Assembly (NCBI GenBank): GCA_037962975.1
Contig: CM075669.1
Span: 245,557,351 to 245,621,350 of the forward strand
Reading direction: 5' to 3'
DNA: 64,000 nucleotides
From: Clitoria ternatea
Taxonomy: Eukaryota; Streptophyta; Magnoliopsida; Fabales; Fabaceae
Shown piece after piece: positions 1 to 12,643 of the stretch (its first letter is position 1; each line of letters begins with the position of its first letter). Below the pieces are notes generated by a model. That model had not been told where the DNA came from, ran no database searches, and worked only from the letters and a program-made list of their open reading frames with translations. A program made the translations under genes and the position numbers.

Positions 1-2353
1 CTGTGGCTCACACTTCATCTTTACTGTAGGCCCAGGGTTCCTCTTCAATAGTTCCCTACAGTAGTCCCACAGCATCCCAAACTGTTGCTTTTCACTGCCT
101 TCAATCACTTCTGTGTCCCTCTTCACCGATCTATATATCATCTTATGCTCTAGCTTCACTTTGTACCTTTCCCTAAAATATTCACACTCCTGAGTGTGTA
201 ATATTGTGATGCCTCCTCATATGCTTCACCAATTTCCCTGTAACCCACTGCTAGTCACAGGCTGAATTTTTGAAAACCTCACACATGTGTGATGATCATT
301 GAAGGTTTTGATCTGATATGATTGCCTTATTGGGTTCAAACTACAAAAAATCTCCCAACCACAGTGCTTGTCCTTGCACCTTGCCCTGGCTCTAAGCTTA
401 TCATTTTTCACGCATTTGAACTCTCTGCCTAGATGTACATTGTAATCTTTAACAACATGTTTAAAGATGGAAAGTGTAGAGAACTCCATCTCACACTCTA
501 ACACTATATGCCCAAAAGTAGCTGTCTCATTGTACTAAGGATACACCTCTCTAAACTCATCCTCATTATCTGAACCTTGAGGAGTTTTCAACTTTTCTGA
601 AACCCAAGGGTTTTTAGAACCTCCATCAATGCCTTCACCACCCAACCCATATCTAGCTACATCTTCAATGTCAGAATCACTATCAATTATGGTAGGAATA
701 TCCAACTTCCTTTTCTCATGTACCTTCCTCTTATGTTTCTTCTTTTTCTCATCACTATCCTCTAAACCTTCATCACTGGTCTCATTACCTTTATCACATG
801 TACCTACATCTTCATCACTGATTCTAGAAGTTCCCCCAACATCTTCTTCCCTAGTCCTAGAGCTGCCCCCAACATTTTCCTCCCTAGTCTCAGGACTAAC
901 ACACTCAGCTTCATCATCCACACTCACCAGCACCTTCACTTTCACCTTATCAGCTGCAACTAGGTCCCCCTCATCCACATCCATCAATACTGTGTCATCA
1001 ATTGGATGCTCAAAATATATATCCATTACCCCCTGGTTATCCTTAGCACACCTGACCATGTCCAATATATCAGTGTCCCCCTTCAGCACATTCAACCCTT
1101 CATTCATCTCCAACTTCGGGTTATACCAATACACCTTCTCTATCCTAAAAAACCCACGATTTTCAGTAAACCTAATGAAAGCAAAGAAGTCTAAATAGTC
1201 AGGGTCCAATGTAACACCCTCTGTTACATCTCAATAAATTCTAAAAAAAAATCATAATTTTTTTTTAAAAATATAATCGTTAAGAGAAACTATCAGAATA
1301 AAATTTCATACAATATTTCTGAAATACCTCATGAATATCATTAAAATTTATAAAGTAGTTTTACATTCATCCAAATAAATATTAAACATTATTAGAAAGA
1401 AAGGAAACTTCATGGCCCAAGAGCAGTTGCTTAATAACATTATTTATTCATTGGACCACGGTATTCGTACCGAGCTCCCTTTCTAGAACGTACTATATTT
1501 ACTTCCTGGATTCGATCCTTCCCTCTGTACAACCATCGATTAAAACATATGAAACAAAAATACAAAGAAAGGAGTGGGAAACAGAATATAATATTCCCAA
1601 ATGAGACATAAGCAATAAAGGGTTTTCACAAACTAGTATAATAATATCAATCATATACACAATCAATTATGAATGTATGAATGTTATGCAATATCTTCAT
1701 CATAACTTACCTATATATATGCGAGCCCTTAAATTTGAATTTGCACTGGGCCAACCAGGAGTTTACACTGTCATAATTCCGGATAATAATAACATGAACA
1801 GCTCAACTGGCATGGAAACACTTAGAGACTAGTCAGATTGAGAAAGTTTTTATTGTGAAAGTACCCGACACTAGGGAGCTACCCGAGGTCCCCTAAAGCA
1901 CCCTTTCACACTTTCTCATCCCAAGGTTCAAAATTAAGCCTCATCTAATGTATCCTCAGTTTCTATAATCTGTTCCCAGACAATATCATTTTGTTTCTCT
2001 TTGATGATTCATGATGTATGAACTACTCATGTATTTAGTTGGTTAAGGATTTTAGAAACTCAATTATATTATCGGGGCCTACGAATCTCGACATAGCCAC
2101 CCCAGTAAACTGTATTTTTTTTCAAATTCTCAAATAAGTTCTATCACACATAGGATTTTAGTACAGTTCCTTTTCAAATCACAAATCAAATCTTCTTATA
2201 GTTTGAGCTTCAAAGCCTTAAATATATTTCACAACCTTCTTTAGAAAGTTTATAGGTCAATTCAAAATCAATTACTAAAAACTCAAATTTGGAATTATCA
2301 ATCTTTAAAACCTTAGTACTTGAAAATTTTGTATAATATTTTTATACATTTTG

Positions 2354-2354
<1 letters not shown>

Positions 2355-2394
<40 letters not shown>
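2355..2394. repeat. (TA)n microsatellite inside the solo LTR
   Basis: About 20 uninterrupted TA units. A second, shorter TA run lies at 2480-2502. Confidence 0.95.
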
Positions 2395-2397
<3 letters not shown>

Positions 2398-3171
2398 TAA
2401 AGTAAAATATTAGTAAAATTTATTTTTATAAAATAATTTCTCTTTCTTTTTCTTTCACTAACTAGAAATCTTAATTTAGTATATATATATATATATATAT
2501 ATTAAAAGATAAAACAGATTTCCAAAAACTTATGTAGTTTCATTGAAAACTAAGAAATTTCTTAAAAGTAATTTGAATAAAGATGAATAAGTAAATAAGG
2601 AAGTAGGAGATAAGTAAATTCTTATTGAGTTTTAGCTTTCCGTTATGTTTGCTATATGCTCAAACTTCACATTACAAGATCATCAATCATAATCAAACAT
2701 TGTCAATCACAATCAAACATCATCAATCACAGATAAATATTATCAATCATAATCAAATCAAATAATTAAATATCACTTATAAATATCATAATTCAAAGTT
2801 TAATGGTTATTTCAATTAATAAAGTTTATTTTAAGTCCTTATGGTCCATTCCTCGTACAGGTGTATGTAAGTTCATGATAGTCCAGTCCTTACATAGTTC
2901 TAGTTCAGTCCATACAAGTCATAACAGTCCAAGTCCTTGCATAGGTTCAGTCTAGTCCGTATAGGTCATAATAGTTCAAGTCCTTGAATAGATATTTCAG
3001 ATTAAGTTACACGAGATACTTAATTTATTAATAACAATTATTATAAATTTTAAGTTAAAAGTTATTGTTTTAAAATAATAATATTATTAAGTTTAAAAGA
3101 AGTAGGAGATTCCTCTCATTATTCTTATATATTTTCATATTATATTCTTCTCTCACCCCCTTACCTTGAAT

Positions 3172-4480
3172 TAGAGCTGGGTATACGGGTCGGGGACTGC
3201 GGGCCGACCCGTTTAATTTCTTTTTACGTGGGTTACGGGTTAGAAAAAAGTGAACCATTTAAAACGCGGGCTCACGGGTTGAGACCGTTTAACCCGCGGT
3301 TTAAACGGTTCGAGCCCGCGGGCTTGCGGGCCAACCCGCGGGTTCATAATAAAATAATATAAAAATTAAAAAATAATTTATATTAAAAACTTAAAACCCT
3401 AAATTTCTAACTTAAGTTCACAGCTCCTGAGTTTCTTTCTCCCTGCGTTGCGCCGCTGCCCAATGCCCCTCCCTCTTTATTAATTTCTAATTTCCCCATC
3501 CCAAATTCCCAATCCCATCCGATCCATTATACAAATCTGGCACTGCCTATTGCCAAATTCCGAACTCCTCTGTATCTTCCCACTTTGGTTTTTCACGTTT
3601 CACTTTCACACGCATATGGATGGAGTAGCACGTTGGAAGCTTATGGATTAAGACGCTGCTGGCTCCCTCCATAGTTCACACACGCACGCAGCCAGGCAGT
3701 CACCATTTCAGGTAAAGATTTATTCTTTTAAATTATTTTTAATTTTTAAAAGTTTAAAATTAAATTACAAATTTATTTCAGGTAAAGATTTCTTCTCTTA
3801 AACTATTTTTAATTTGTAGTAGTAAATAACTAAATTACAAATTTATTTCAGGTAAAGATTTCTTCATAGTTCACAAGGTAAATAACTAAATATGTATTTT
3901 AAAATTTATTATTTGTGTTTTAGATATTTAAGATATCAACTTGTTAATTAGTTTCATTATTTTGAGTTGTAGGAAATGATGATGAATCTAGTATTTTGAT
4001 TGAGACAAAGGATGAAGACAAATCCAAGCTTTCTTCAAATGCTGCTTTGGACACTAATGTTGAAGAATGATCATATTTGTTCAAACATAAAGACTCTTGA
4101 CTCATGGATTTATTTGCATATTTTGAAGTTTTATGTATTTTGCAATTGGATTATGAAACTTGTTATGATGAGTTAAATTTGATGATTGAACTTTTAAGCT
4201 TTCGGAATTTTGATGATTAAATATTTTGAGTTGTGTTTTTTGTTTCATGAAAAAATATTTAGGCCTAAAGCTCAATCATTTCAAAATAATAAAAGGAAAA
4301 AAAACTGTTTTTGGCCATATGCGGGCTAGCCCGCGGTCCAACCCGTATAACCGCGGTCCTTACACGGGTTCAAAAAAATCAACCCATTTAGAAAGTGGGT
4401 TTCGCGGGCTGGCCTGTTGCGGGGCGGGCCTATGCGGGCTGGCCCGTTGCGGGGCGGGTTGGCCCGTATACCCAGCTCTA
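3172..4480. mobile_element. Non-autonomous hAT element, 1.3 kb
   Basis: The ends are an 18 bp inverted repeat, TAGAGCTGGGTATACGGG on the left and its complement on the right, flanked by an 8 bp duplication ccttgaat (3164-3171 and 4481-4488), the length expected for hAT elements. The subterminal ~150 bp on each side are packed with GCGGGC, ACCCGCG and ACGGGTT motifs in both orientations, a usual site of hAT transposase binding. The middle (3400-4080) resembles a plant 5' leader with a short exon remnant, including three copies of TTCAGGTAAAGATTT near 3708, 3777 and 3847. No transposase frame remains. Confidence 0.88.
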
Positions 4481-4559
4481 CCTTGAATTGCTACCAAAAG
4501 TGAATTCGCTCCGCGCCTCCGAGTTCTAACAAAATATTAATACTAATTTATTTCAGTAT

Positions 4560-4920
4560 AGACATAAGATGAAAATTAAGATTGTTATCAGAAATAATAA
4601 ATAGTAATTATACATAGTAATAGTAAATAGTAATGGTAAATAGTAAATCATCAATAGTAATGGTAAATAATAAATCGTAAATAGTAATGGTAAATAGTAA
4701 ATCGTGAATAGTAATGGTAAATAGTAAATTTTGAATAGTAATAGTAAATAGAAATTTTGAATATTAATAGTAAATAGTAAATTTTGAATAGTAACAGTAA
4801 CTAATAAATTTTGAATAATAACAATAAATAATAAATTTTGAATAATAATAGTAAATGGTAAATTATGAATGGTAACAATAAATAGTGAATAGTAACAGTA
4901 AATCATAAAAATAACATATA
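4560..4920. repeat. Degenerate TAGTAATGGTAAA array in the solo LTR
   Basis: Irregular repeats built from TAGTAA, GGTAAA and TAAAT blocks fill this stretch. The complement of the same array occurs in the gypsy-2 LTRs at about 34480-34735 and 45950-46195, so it belongs to this LTR family. The open frame it creates on the minus strand (mostly Ile, Leu and Tyr) is a by-product of the repeat. Confidence 0.8.
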
Positions 4921-6683
4921 GTGGTAATTTATTTTTACCATAGTAACTTATTCATAATAGTAATAGTATATTAATAGTTTAAGAGTGATAAAAAGAATAA
5001 ACTAAATAATCATAAAAAGAATATAGAAGAAAGTTATTATTACCTTACACCTCTGGCAGAATCTTCTTTTTACCAAAAAAATTACTTCCCACTAATTTCT
5101 TAAGCACTATCTCTAGATTCCCTCTCTAGTTTTGGTATGTAAATGTTGTAAATGAACCACCTATTTATAGGAAGAAAAATTTACTATTTAAGATTATTTT
5201 ATTATTTATTTTACTATTTATGATGTAAACAATTACCTAACCGACGATGTAAGCAATAAGTAAGCGATGATGTCGGCAATGGCATTTTGGTTATTAGATA
5301 AAAGGTTAAGGGTATTTTGGTTATTTTCTCAATAATTTATAAAAAAATGTAAAAATTTCCAAAAATTTATAAATTGTATAACAATCAAAAAGTTTTAAAG
5401 AACTGTAATTAAATTCCTTTGAAATTTTATTTTAAATAAGAAATAATGAAATTAAGGATGTTACATCCAACTCCTTCCACCCTTCCACCTTACCCCCCTT
5501 ATATCCCTTTTTGCCATGCCCATTAACCACAAACCTACCCCCTATGTGAAGCCTAATCTGAGTATCAAACCCAAAATACATAACAACATAATCAATATTG
5601 TGTCATAAACAATAAACAAAACATAACACCACATAATAGAATCATGACATGACCCTAAACAAAAGGATAACAGCAAACAACACATAACGTCTTGTTTGGT
5701 TCCTCAACAGAAGAACCACAATAAACATAACATTACAATATCATAACAAGGTCATAAACAGAATGATAACACTAAACATAACACAATCATGACATGACAC
5801 TAAACAAAAGGATAATAGTAAACAAAACACACCATAACAAGTCAATGGCTATAGGGGGAATTACCACATGTTCGAAAAAACCCTAATCAACATGTTACAA
5901 AACCCACTTTGAAAAAAGTCAAAATAACAACACATTCAACCCTGACCAACACAAGCATCTTCATTCGCATAACAACACAAACATTTTTGCATAACCTTTT
6001 CTCACAACATTTTCCCACAACATTTGCTCACAACATTTTCGAACAACATTTTCAAACAAAATAAATCACATAGTAGAAGAGACAATACGCAAACACAGAA
6101 CCAATACACAAATATAGAACCAATATAGGGTTTACGGGTTTACTAACCTCAACGCGATCTCCCATTACTGACGACACTGCCCAATACGATCCCCGTCCAA
6201 CACGATCACTGAAGACGTCGACCAATTGGGGGCCTGGGGTTACAAGAGAGAGTTCTAAGCCTTGGGGAAATTAGGGTTCTGGAATATCAGACAGAAATGG
6301 GAAAATTAAGGGAATTGAGGGGATTACGTTTAGGGTTACGAGAGAGGGAATTGAGAGAATTGAGGATTTAGGTATCATACGAGACTGAGAACATAGATAA
6401 TTGGGGAATTAGGTTTCAACAAGGTGAAGAATACACTGTGTCATTGGCCTTCTAAGACTAAACGACGTCGTCCACTCTTTAAGCCTAAATGAGTCGTGTT
6501 GTTTCTAAAGGCAACGACGTCGTTTGATGCATACCTGGCAGTCCCGGTTGGCACTTAACGACCCATGTCACCCACTTCCAACGGACATCTAACGGTAGGG
6601 ACATATGTGTGTGACGATAATGGACGTGGGGGATTTATGGGTCCAACTTACTAAGTAGAGGACCTAAGTGTCCGACTTTGTAT

Positions 6684-7443
6684 GTTTTATTAATATCATT
6701 TTACAAAAGAATTCTTTTTTTTAGCACATTAATTCTTAGTATAACTAGTTCTTTATACAAAGAATAAAATTGATGAAAGATATATCATAAAAATACATTA
6801 AACATTTGATAACATTAATAAAAATTATTACTATTAACTAACTTTCTCAGTCAACATAAAAAATTATATATTAAAAACTGGATTTATCAATCAAACAAAC
6901 AAATGAAAATTAACCTTAAATTACAACTCGGTTAAAATTTGGTCTAATCTTTTAATCTATCAAGAGTCTCATTCCCTGTACCAAAACTAACAAACAAACT
7001 TAATATACCCTGTAACTCCTTTGAAATTTCAAAGCCATAGCATCCACAAGACAAAGTACATTAGAGAAAATGGGGGTAGTTGGCACAATGCTACACTTAT
7101 GTTCCAAATTATTAAGATAAGCCATGAATATTCCCCCTGTCAAAAACTCCTCCTTATCCTAAGTTCACGGTTTATTGGTTCCAACAATGAATTTTTTTTC
7201 AAAAAAACCAAAAACAAAAATGAATCACAACAACCTAAGAGCATGCATGTTGGTTATCTTGGTTTCTAAAATTGCAAATCCAAACAACTGTCAAATACCT
7301 TTTTTTCTAATATTGACACCCAACAATAACTGTAATCAAATCAAACCAAACCCCTAAAGACTCCTTCATTCAATATCGTTCTATCTTCTGCATCTGACCC
7401 AGGAATCATTGCAGACAAAAATCACCCTTTTTTGTTGTCTGCA
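6684..7443. other. AT-rich spacer upstream of the 7444 gene
   Basis: No coding region, RNA gene or repeat was recognised. The last few hundred bases presumably hold the promoter and 5' leader of the gene starting at 7444; no specific promoter element is claimed. Confidence 0.4.
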
Positions 7444-8930
7444 ATGGGGATTGGAAATTCTAAGTTAAATGGTGCTGAAGGAGAATCTGTATCTATACCT
7501 GCCAAAATTCGCCCTATGCTTACTGGTAAATTTGAGGAGTTCAAAAAACGTAGGAATGTAACCCAATCCAAGAAGCAGTTATTGAATGATTTTGCTGAAG
7601 AGGATCCCAATTCTTCTCAATCTTCTCATCGTGAAACTACAACAACAACAACAAAAACCCAGGATAAAAAGGTTTCTTATCCAAATGAGATTCAACCACC
7701 AATTCAGGAAATTGGTGTTAGTAGAGCAATCACAATAACCACAGAAAAATTGTCTAGAGTGGTTCCAATGCCAAATTCCACATGTGAAATTGAGGACAAC
7801 AATCCCAACATGGAGCAAGTTCAAAATGACAAGGACTTTAACCAAGGTAAAGTGATTCATGCCGCTGAGATTGCCGAGGTAGAGGTCAAAACAGAGGATG
7901 GTAAATTTGCAGAGCAAAGGCTAGAAAATGAGCAAAAAATATGTGTGGAAGAAACACCAAAGCCGGGAAATAAGCAAAAAGGTGGTGTAGAAAATCACAA
8001 AGGTAGTAATGATGATGATAATGATAAGGATGATGATGAGGATGGAAGTGAAGTAGTTAATAGATTTCTATGTCCTGGATCGCCTAGTTTCAGAATCTAT
8101 TGCATTGAGGCTGAGGAAATGAATGGGGAGGAATGTGAGTACAAAAAAAGTTAATAGCACTTGTTAAAGCATTGTCACTTTTTTATCTGAGAGTTTGAAG
8201 TGTTTTGATAAATGTAGGCAACAAGCCACCAACCATTGTCATGCACCACAAGTCACATAGTGCTGCTGAAAGCACTACATCAAGAAACTCAAACGAGGTA
8301 TGTAGTTGATCTCAATGTTCTGTTATTTCATTATGTTATTCGTCGTGTGTAAATGTTGGAAAATAAAATATGAACACTATACAAAATGGAGAAAAAACTA
8401 TTACTTTGGCGTATATAATTTGTAACTACTGCAAAAATACTAAATGCTAAATGTTTACAAAAAAGAATAATAACTCTTAAACAACAATAATATTCCTTAA
8501 TGCATACCAACCCTTCAAAACTTTGTATCCCTAAGAGTTTATTTTCTATTATTTCACGGTAAATTTGTTTGCCTAAACAACTCACATAGAATTAAGAAAA
8601 AAACAAATTATCTAAAGTTAGAATAGACAGGATTAATTCTAGAGAGGAATAAACATAAAATGTTGAAAATAAAGTGTAAATTCATTTCTCGATATTTATT
8701 CTTCTTCCTTTTATCATTATTCTAGTAGATATTCACTGTTCTCATTTTGATAGGTAGTTCAGGTTGGTCAAATTGAACCAATTAAGAGAAGAGGAAGTAA
8801 GAAGAAATTTGGAACTATGAAGACTCTACTCAGGGTTAATTCGTGTTACCAGCCAATGTTAATGTGTACCTGTACCGGTGACAGAAGCCTTCTGGTTACT
8901 GCAAAATCATCAAAATCATTAAAATACTAG
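7444..8930 (+). CDS. Unknown plant protein, three exons, about 312 residues
   Basis: I do not recognise this family. Exon 1 runs 7444-8134 from the first ATG (MGIGNSK), exon 2 8218-8297 and exon 3 8763-8930 (TAG). Donors are GTGAGT and GTATGT and acceptors end in AG; the frame is kept at both joins, which supports a real gene. Gly2 followed by Ser6 and Lys7 fits an N-myristoylation signal, hinting at membrane attachment. The middle is hydrophilic: a TTTTTTK run, then a DDDNDKDDDED acidic stretch near residues 195-210. Conserved-looking blocks are IPAKIRPMLTGKFEEFKKRRN near the N-terminus (position 15 on) and RFLCPGSPSFRIYCIEAEE before the first intron. Exon 3 is basic, then Cys-rich. An acceptor 9 bases earlier (exon from 8754) is also possible. 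Confidence 0.7.
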
Positions 8931-10399
8931 GGCCTGTTTAGTTTGTAGCCGAGATTTCTCCATTGAGATTGACCAAAAATAAAATTTTAATTTCTTGATC
9001 TTATAAAGTTTAAAGGTTTCTCAAATAATATATTAAATTAATATTGACCATTAAATGACTCAATTGATCAAACTCAAATCAATATACACCAGGTATTGTT
9101 AGAATGAAGAAACTTATACTCCCTCTCCTTTTTCTTGGTTAGAGCCTACTTATTTTTTTCAAAAAAATTCCTTCTGAATTTCGAGATATAGACCAGACCA
9201 CAATTGTACTTGCCTTCGTTTGTTATGCTAAATGCCTTGTGCATTTCTGTTTCTAGCATTGATGTAAATTGTTTTCTTCTGATTATATATTACATTATAT
9301 TTTTCCATGTAAGTTACTTCATCCATCTGGATTCAAAAATAGTTCATTTAATTTGCATGGGAATAAAATCACATTGTTGAACTCTATGCAGGTATATAGT
9401 GTGGAGTATATCTCATGCTCCCATACAGTAAAAATGGTTCTTTGTTGAGAACAGACTTAGATATAGTGTCAACACCAATTCTATTGTATAACAATTCTAA
9501 TAATAAAGACCTAGGGAATGAGAGTGTTTTAGGGTACCCCTTTACCCTTTTTGAATATATTTTTTCTTTGCAGATAAAAAAAAATTGCGGTTACAATTAT
9601 AGTTATAAATATTGTTGGCAATTAAAAATAAATTGCCTAGTTGACATGCTATGAGAAGAAAATATAAATATTCAAAAAGTAAAATTTAATTTCACTATAA
9701 TATTTATATAACAGGTACACTCAAGTTTGTTTTTTTAGCTTTGTTAAAAGCTAATACATAAACACACAACACTTAAATAAAGCTTGTTGAAGCTTTCTCT
9801 CAATCTTTTCTTCTCACTTTCTTCTTCACTCAAGGTATACTAATAATTAAGGTAAGGTATCCTATTATACTAAATTTTGATGTCAATTTTCTAAGGAAAA
9901 TTCAAATTGAAACTTACTTCCTAAGTTAGCAAAATTCAAGTTGGATTTTGCTTCCTAAGATAAAAGAGTTCAAGTTGGATTTTGTTTCCTAGGATAGAAG
10001 AGTTTTAATTGAATTTTGCTTCTTGAGGTAGAAGAGTTCAACTTCCTAATCTTAATCACTAAACTTCTAGCAAATCAAATAGCCAATTTTAATTTCTAAC
10101 AAATATAATACCAAAAATCTTGATATTGTTGTCAATTGCAAACCAACGCGACTAGGTCGGAATTGCCGTTATAATACGATTGTTGAAAGTTATAAACGGT
10201 TGTAATACGATTGGTGACAGTTAAAAAAGCCTTGATATTTAAACCGTAATTTTTGCACACTGTAATTTAAAACACCCATGCAAGGCTTAGTTTTAGGATA
10301 CGAGAGTAATACCGTATCGTTTTCTAAAAAATTCTCTAAATGAAGGTTATCAACAACAGCAACAAAATTATTGCGCTTGAACCAAAAGACAATCCTTAC
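8931..10399. other. Spacer after the 7444 gene; nothing recognised
   Basis: The first few hundred bases may be the 3' untranslated region. The rest is AT-rich with T-runs and no frame that looks coding. The short frame at 9415-9654 has no recognisable composition or motif. Confidence 0.4.
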
Positions 10400-10710
10400 C
10401 TTGATTGACACATTCTTATGGATTCCCACTCTTCTCATCATCAACCCTTAGGAACCCAAATCCTTTTGGTATAGCTTCATTCTCTGGTTTCAAATTGTAT
10501 TCAATCAAGCACCTCTATATATATTTGTGCATGGTTGAAGACTCAAAATGCAAATCACGATGAATAGCAATTAATGAACACCCTTTTCTTAACAACATCA
10601 GTAACTCAGATTGCATTGTGTTCTTTGTTGTGCATGGCAATTTTAGGTCCTTAAAAAGTCTCATCGATGGAAGGTCCCCTCCATTGGCTTTATGAACAAA
10701 CTCCACTTAG
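10400..10710 (-). pseudogene. Unidentified coding-like scrap
   Basis: On the minus strand one frame reads through about 90 codons with a single stop, with protein-like composition (for example EFVHKANGGDLPSMRLFKDL, then KPENEAIPKGFGFLRVDDE after the stop). I cannot assign a family. It could be a decayed exon or a transposon-derived fragment; there is no supporting gene structure. Confidence 0.25.
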
Positions 10711-12565
10711 ACTCGAACAATAAACATTTGTCTGGAGGCCTATCACCAGATGCATTCCACCAAAACATATTCTCATGAGTTATATAAATGATGGTTCTGA
10801 AAAGGAATCTTAGGATGATGGTAGTAACAAAATCCACACCATGTTTAAATTCAGTAATAATTCACATACTCTTCAGCTCTTCCTATACCCATGCAAATCC
10901 CTGCCATAACAATTGTTACTGTCATCAAGGAGGGTCAATGAGTTAAGAGCAAAAGTAAAATGATATCACATTCCAATCCAAAATCTTAAGCCTATAGGTT
11001 TATGGATCCTTGTCACCTATAGTTTGTTTAATATGTCAAATGGTACCTAATATATTAATCCTTACAACCATCCTTAAGCGAAAGAAGTACAACCACACGG
11101 GTACTCGAGTTTCAAGGTCAACAAATGGTTTGATTAGATCCCATTTGCTGTTAGTAACATTCAATTGCTGTGTATAGTTACTTCAATAGTTATTAGTTTT
11201 ATGTTGAAATATTATTAAATAATTTATGGTGTATATAAGATTATTTAATTGTTGAATGTTATTGCTTAACATTTGTTATTGTTTATTTATTTTAATTTTG
11301 TAGGTTGTTGGTCTTTTAAACTAAAAGATAATTTTGGTTTGTTTATGAGACTTTTTAGTAAATTGTCTTAGTAAATATAATTGAGTCAGACGTATTATTA
11401 AATCAAGTTAATTTATTCATAAAACAAATTTATCACTAGCAATTAGGTCATATTCGAACCTTTAAATTTCTAATGGATTATAATTTAGGATTAGTAAACT
11501 TCATCTCAATCTAACGTGTTTCCACGTCTGATCCTTGATACCTCTTGTCATAAAACTACATAAACACACATTTATCAATATTAGGTGTCCAAAATCCACT
11601 ATCACCTAATCATGTTATTAGCCCATTTTCTGTAGCAATTGTAAAAATCACAGTTGTTTGTAACCCATGGGAATTTATAGTAAAGTTCTAATTAAAGATT
11701 CCCAATGTGGACCAAACAAAAGGCATTCTCCAAGGGCCATATAATCATCAACCCAAGTCTGTAAACACTTGGAAGAATGCATGATTCCAAAGAACTCAGA
11801 AGGAAACTTGTATTTGGTTTCTTTCAGGCGTCTGAAACACAAAAGAAATGACATACATGATTTTTTTAAAAGGGGAAGACTTGATTTCCAATGCAAATGG
11901 TGCAGGTTACACATACAGAGTAAACGCATTAACTTCATTGCATGGCCATTCCAGTAAAATTTGTTTCTTAGGGGATACCTAGATAACTTGTGTACTTTCG
12001 TGCATTACAAACGAATTGGATAAGATGAGACACATTTTGATTGGCTATGAAAACTCTTTTCAATTTTGTTAAACATTTTGAATTAATTTTTTGAAAAATT
12101 TCAACTAGTCAATCTACTTTGTTGTTGTTCTGCTTTTTCTTTAGTAGTATTCACATATTTGCCAATTCCTCTCAAATCACGCCATTGAATTTCTTTGTTT
12201 GAACTAATACTTTTCTTGCGACGGGCCACACGCATGTTTGAGTCTTCGACTGGTCATTTTCAGTTTTTCACCATATATTGGTGATTCAATTTGCTCCTCT
12301 TCGTGACTTTGCCATGCTTTTGAATTAGAAAAATGTTGAGGGTGTTTTTAGGGCGTTCGTTCATATTTTTTTAATATATATTTAAGTTTGAGTCCCACAC
12401 TTCATTCATATTTTCTAATTTGTTTTTATATTTATTCCAGGAAACTTATTTCTTGATAATAGTATATACTATGGTTTTCAATCATATTAATTACCATGCA
12501 CGTAAAATTAACATGTTATAGTTGTTTAAAAAATCAAGAATAGTTAACTAATTAGTTTTAACATG

Positions 12566-12569
<4 letters not shown>
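10711..12569. other. AT-rich spacer
   Basis: Apart from the exon-like scrap at 11680-11836, I see no gene, terminal inverted repeat or long repeat here. Confidence 0.4.
11680..11836 (-). pseudogene. Unidentified exon-like scrap
   Basis: A frame following a TTTCAG acceptor-like site reads RLKETKYKFPSEFF, then CLQTWVDDYMALGECLLFGP and HWESL before a stop at 11675. The spacing of the ECLLFGP-WES motif faintly recalls plant HSP90-like ATPase (NO VEIN or sacsin-like) proteins, but the piece is too short to name. Considered non-functional. Confidence 0.22.

Positions 12570-12616
<47 letters not shown>
12570..12616. repeat. (TA)n microsatellite
   Basis: About 23 uninterrupted TA units, 27 bases upstream of a MITE. 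Confidence 0.95.
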
Positions 12617-12620
<4 letters not shown>

Positions 12621-12643
12621 CATATATCAATTATAAAATAATA

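Larger units (their letters stand above)
1210..5465 (-). mobile_element. Solo LTR of a Tekay-like gypsy family, inserted in the MULE transposase
   Basis: The element begins TGTAACACCC and ends GATGTTACA and is flanked by the 5 bp duplication tccaa (1205-1209 and 5466-5470). Its sequence in reverse complement matches the LTRs at 33643-36773 and 45107-48250: the same GAGGG-GTTACA terminus, the same run of TTACTATT-like repeats, and the same stretch with CTTGGGATGAGAAAG-like text. Without the nested hAT element (3172-4480 plus 8 bp) it is about 2.94 kb, close to the 3.1 kb of those LTRs. No internal region or second LTR is present, so it is a solo LTR, presumably left by LTR-LTR recombination. 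Confidence 0.9.
1..5581 (-). pseudogene. MuDR-type transposase (MURA-like), broken
   Basis: Reading starts at an ATG at 5581-5579. The first ~38 codons (5581-5466) look like the N-terminal PB1-like region of plant MURA proteins. A solo LTR interrupts at codons Leu-Asp, and reading resumes at 1209 with DPDYLDFFAFIRF. An acidic, low-complexity linker follows, then the MuDR DNA-binding region (about 504-280) with FKCVKNDKLRARARC, CGWEI and FNDHHTC, a Cys/His arrangement typical of these transposases. Frame breaks: an in-frame TAG at 537-535, a TGA near 226, then a frame change. Positions 225-1 still encode MURA-like residues (EGSEKQQFGMLWDY). The catalytic DDE domain would lie outside the window. 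The family is secure; the copy is non-functional here. Confidence 0.75.
1..6683 (-). mobile_element. MULE (Mutator-like) transposon, left part beyond the window
   Basis: A MULE is inferred from the transposase gene on the minus strand (1-5581) and the leader behind it. The stretch 6120-6683 is GC-richer than its surroundings and has no coding potential; I read it as the 5' untranslated region and terminal inverted repeat. The outer boundary near 6683 is an estimate: the likely terminus reads, on the minus strand, GGACACTTAGGTCC and so on. The partner terminus lies left of the window, so neither the TIR match nor a 9 bp target duplication can be checked. A solo gypsy LTR at 1210-5465 interrupts it. 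Confidence 0.6.

Noticed and set aside
629..1198. Open frame of 189 codons on the plus strand
   Set aside because: It is the antisense shadow of the MULE transposase linker; the serine- and proline-rich product comes from the acidic codons of the other strand.
4226..4486. Open frame of 86 codons at the right end of the hAT element
   Set aside because: It is made from the GC-rich subterminal repeats and has no transposase motif.
4553..4906. Open frame of 117 codons, minus strand
   Set aside because: Low-complexity Ile/Tyr/Leu product of the repeat array in the solo LTR.
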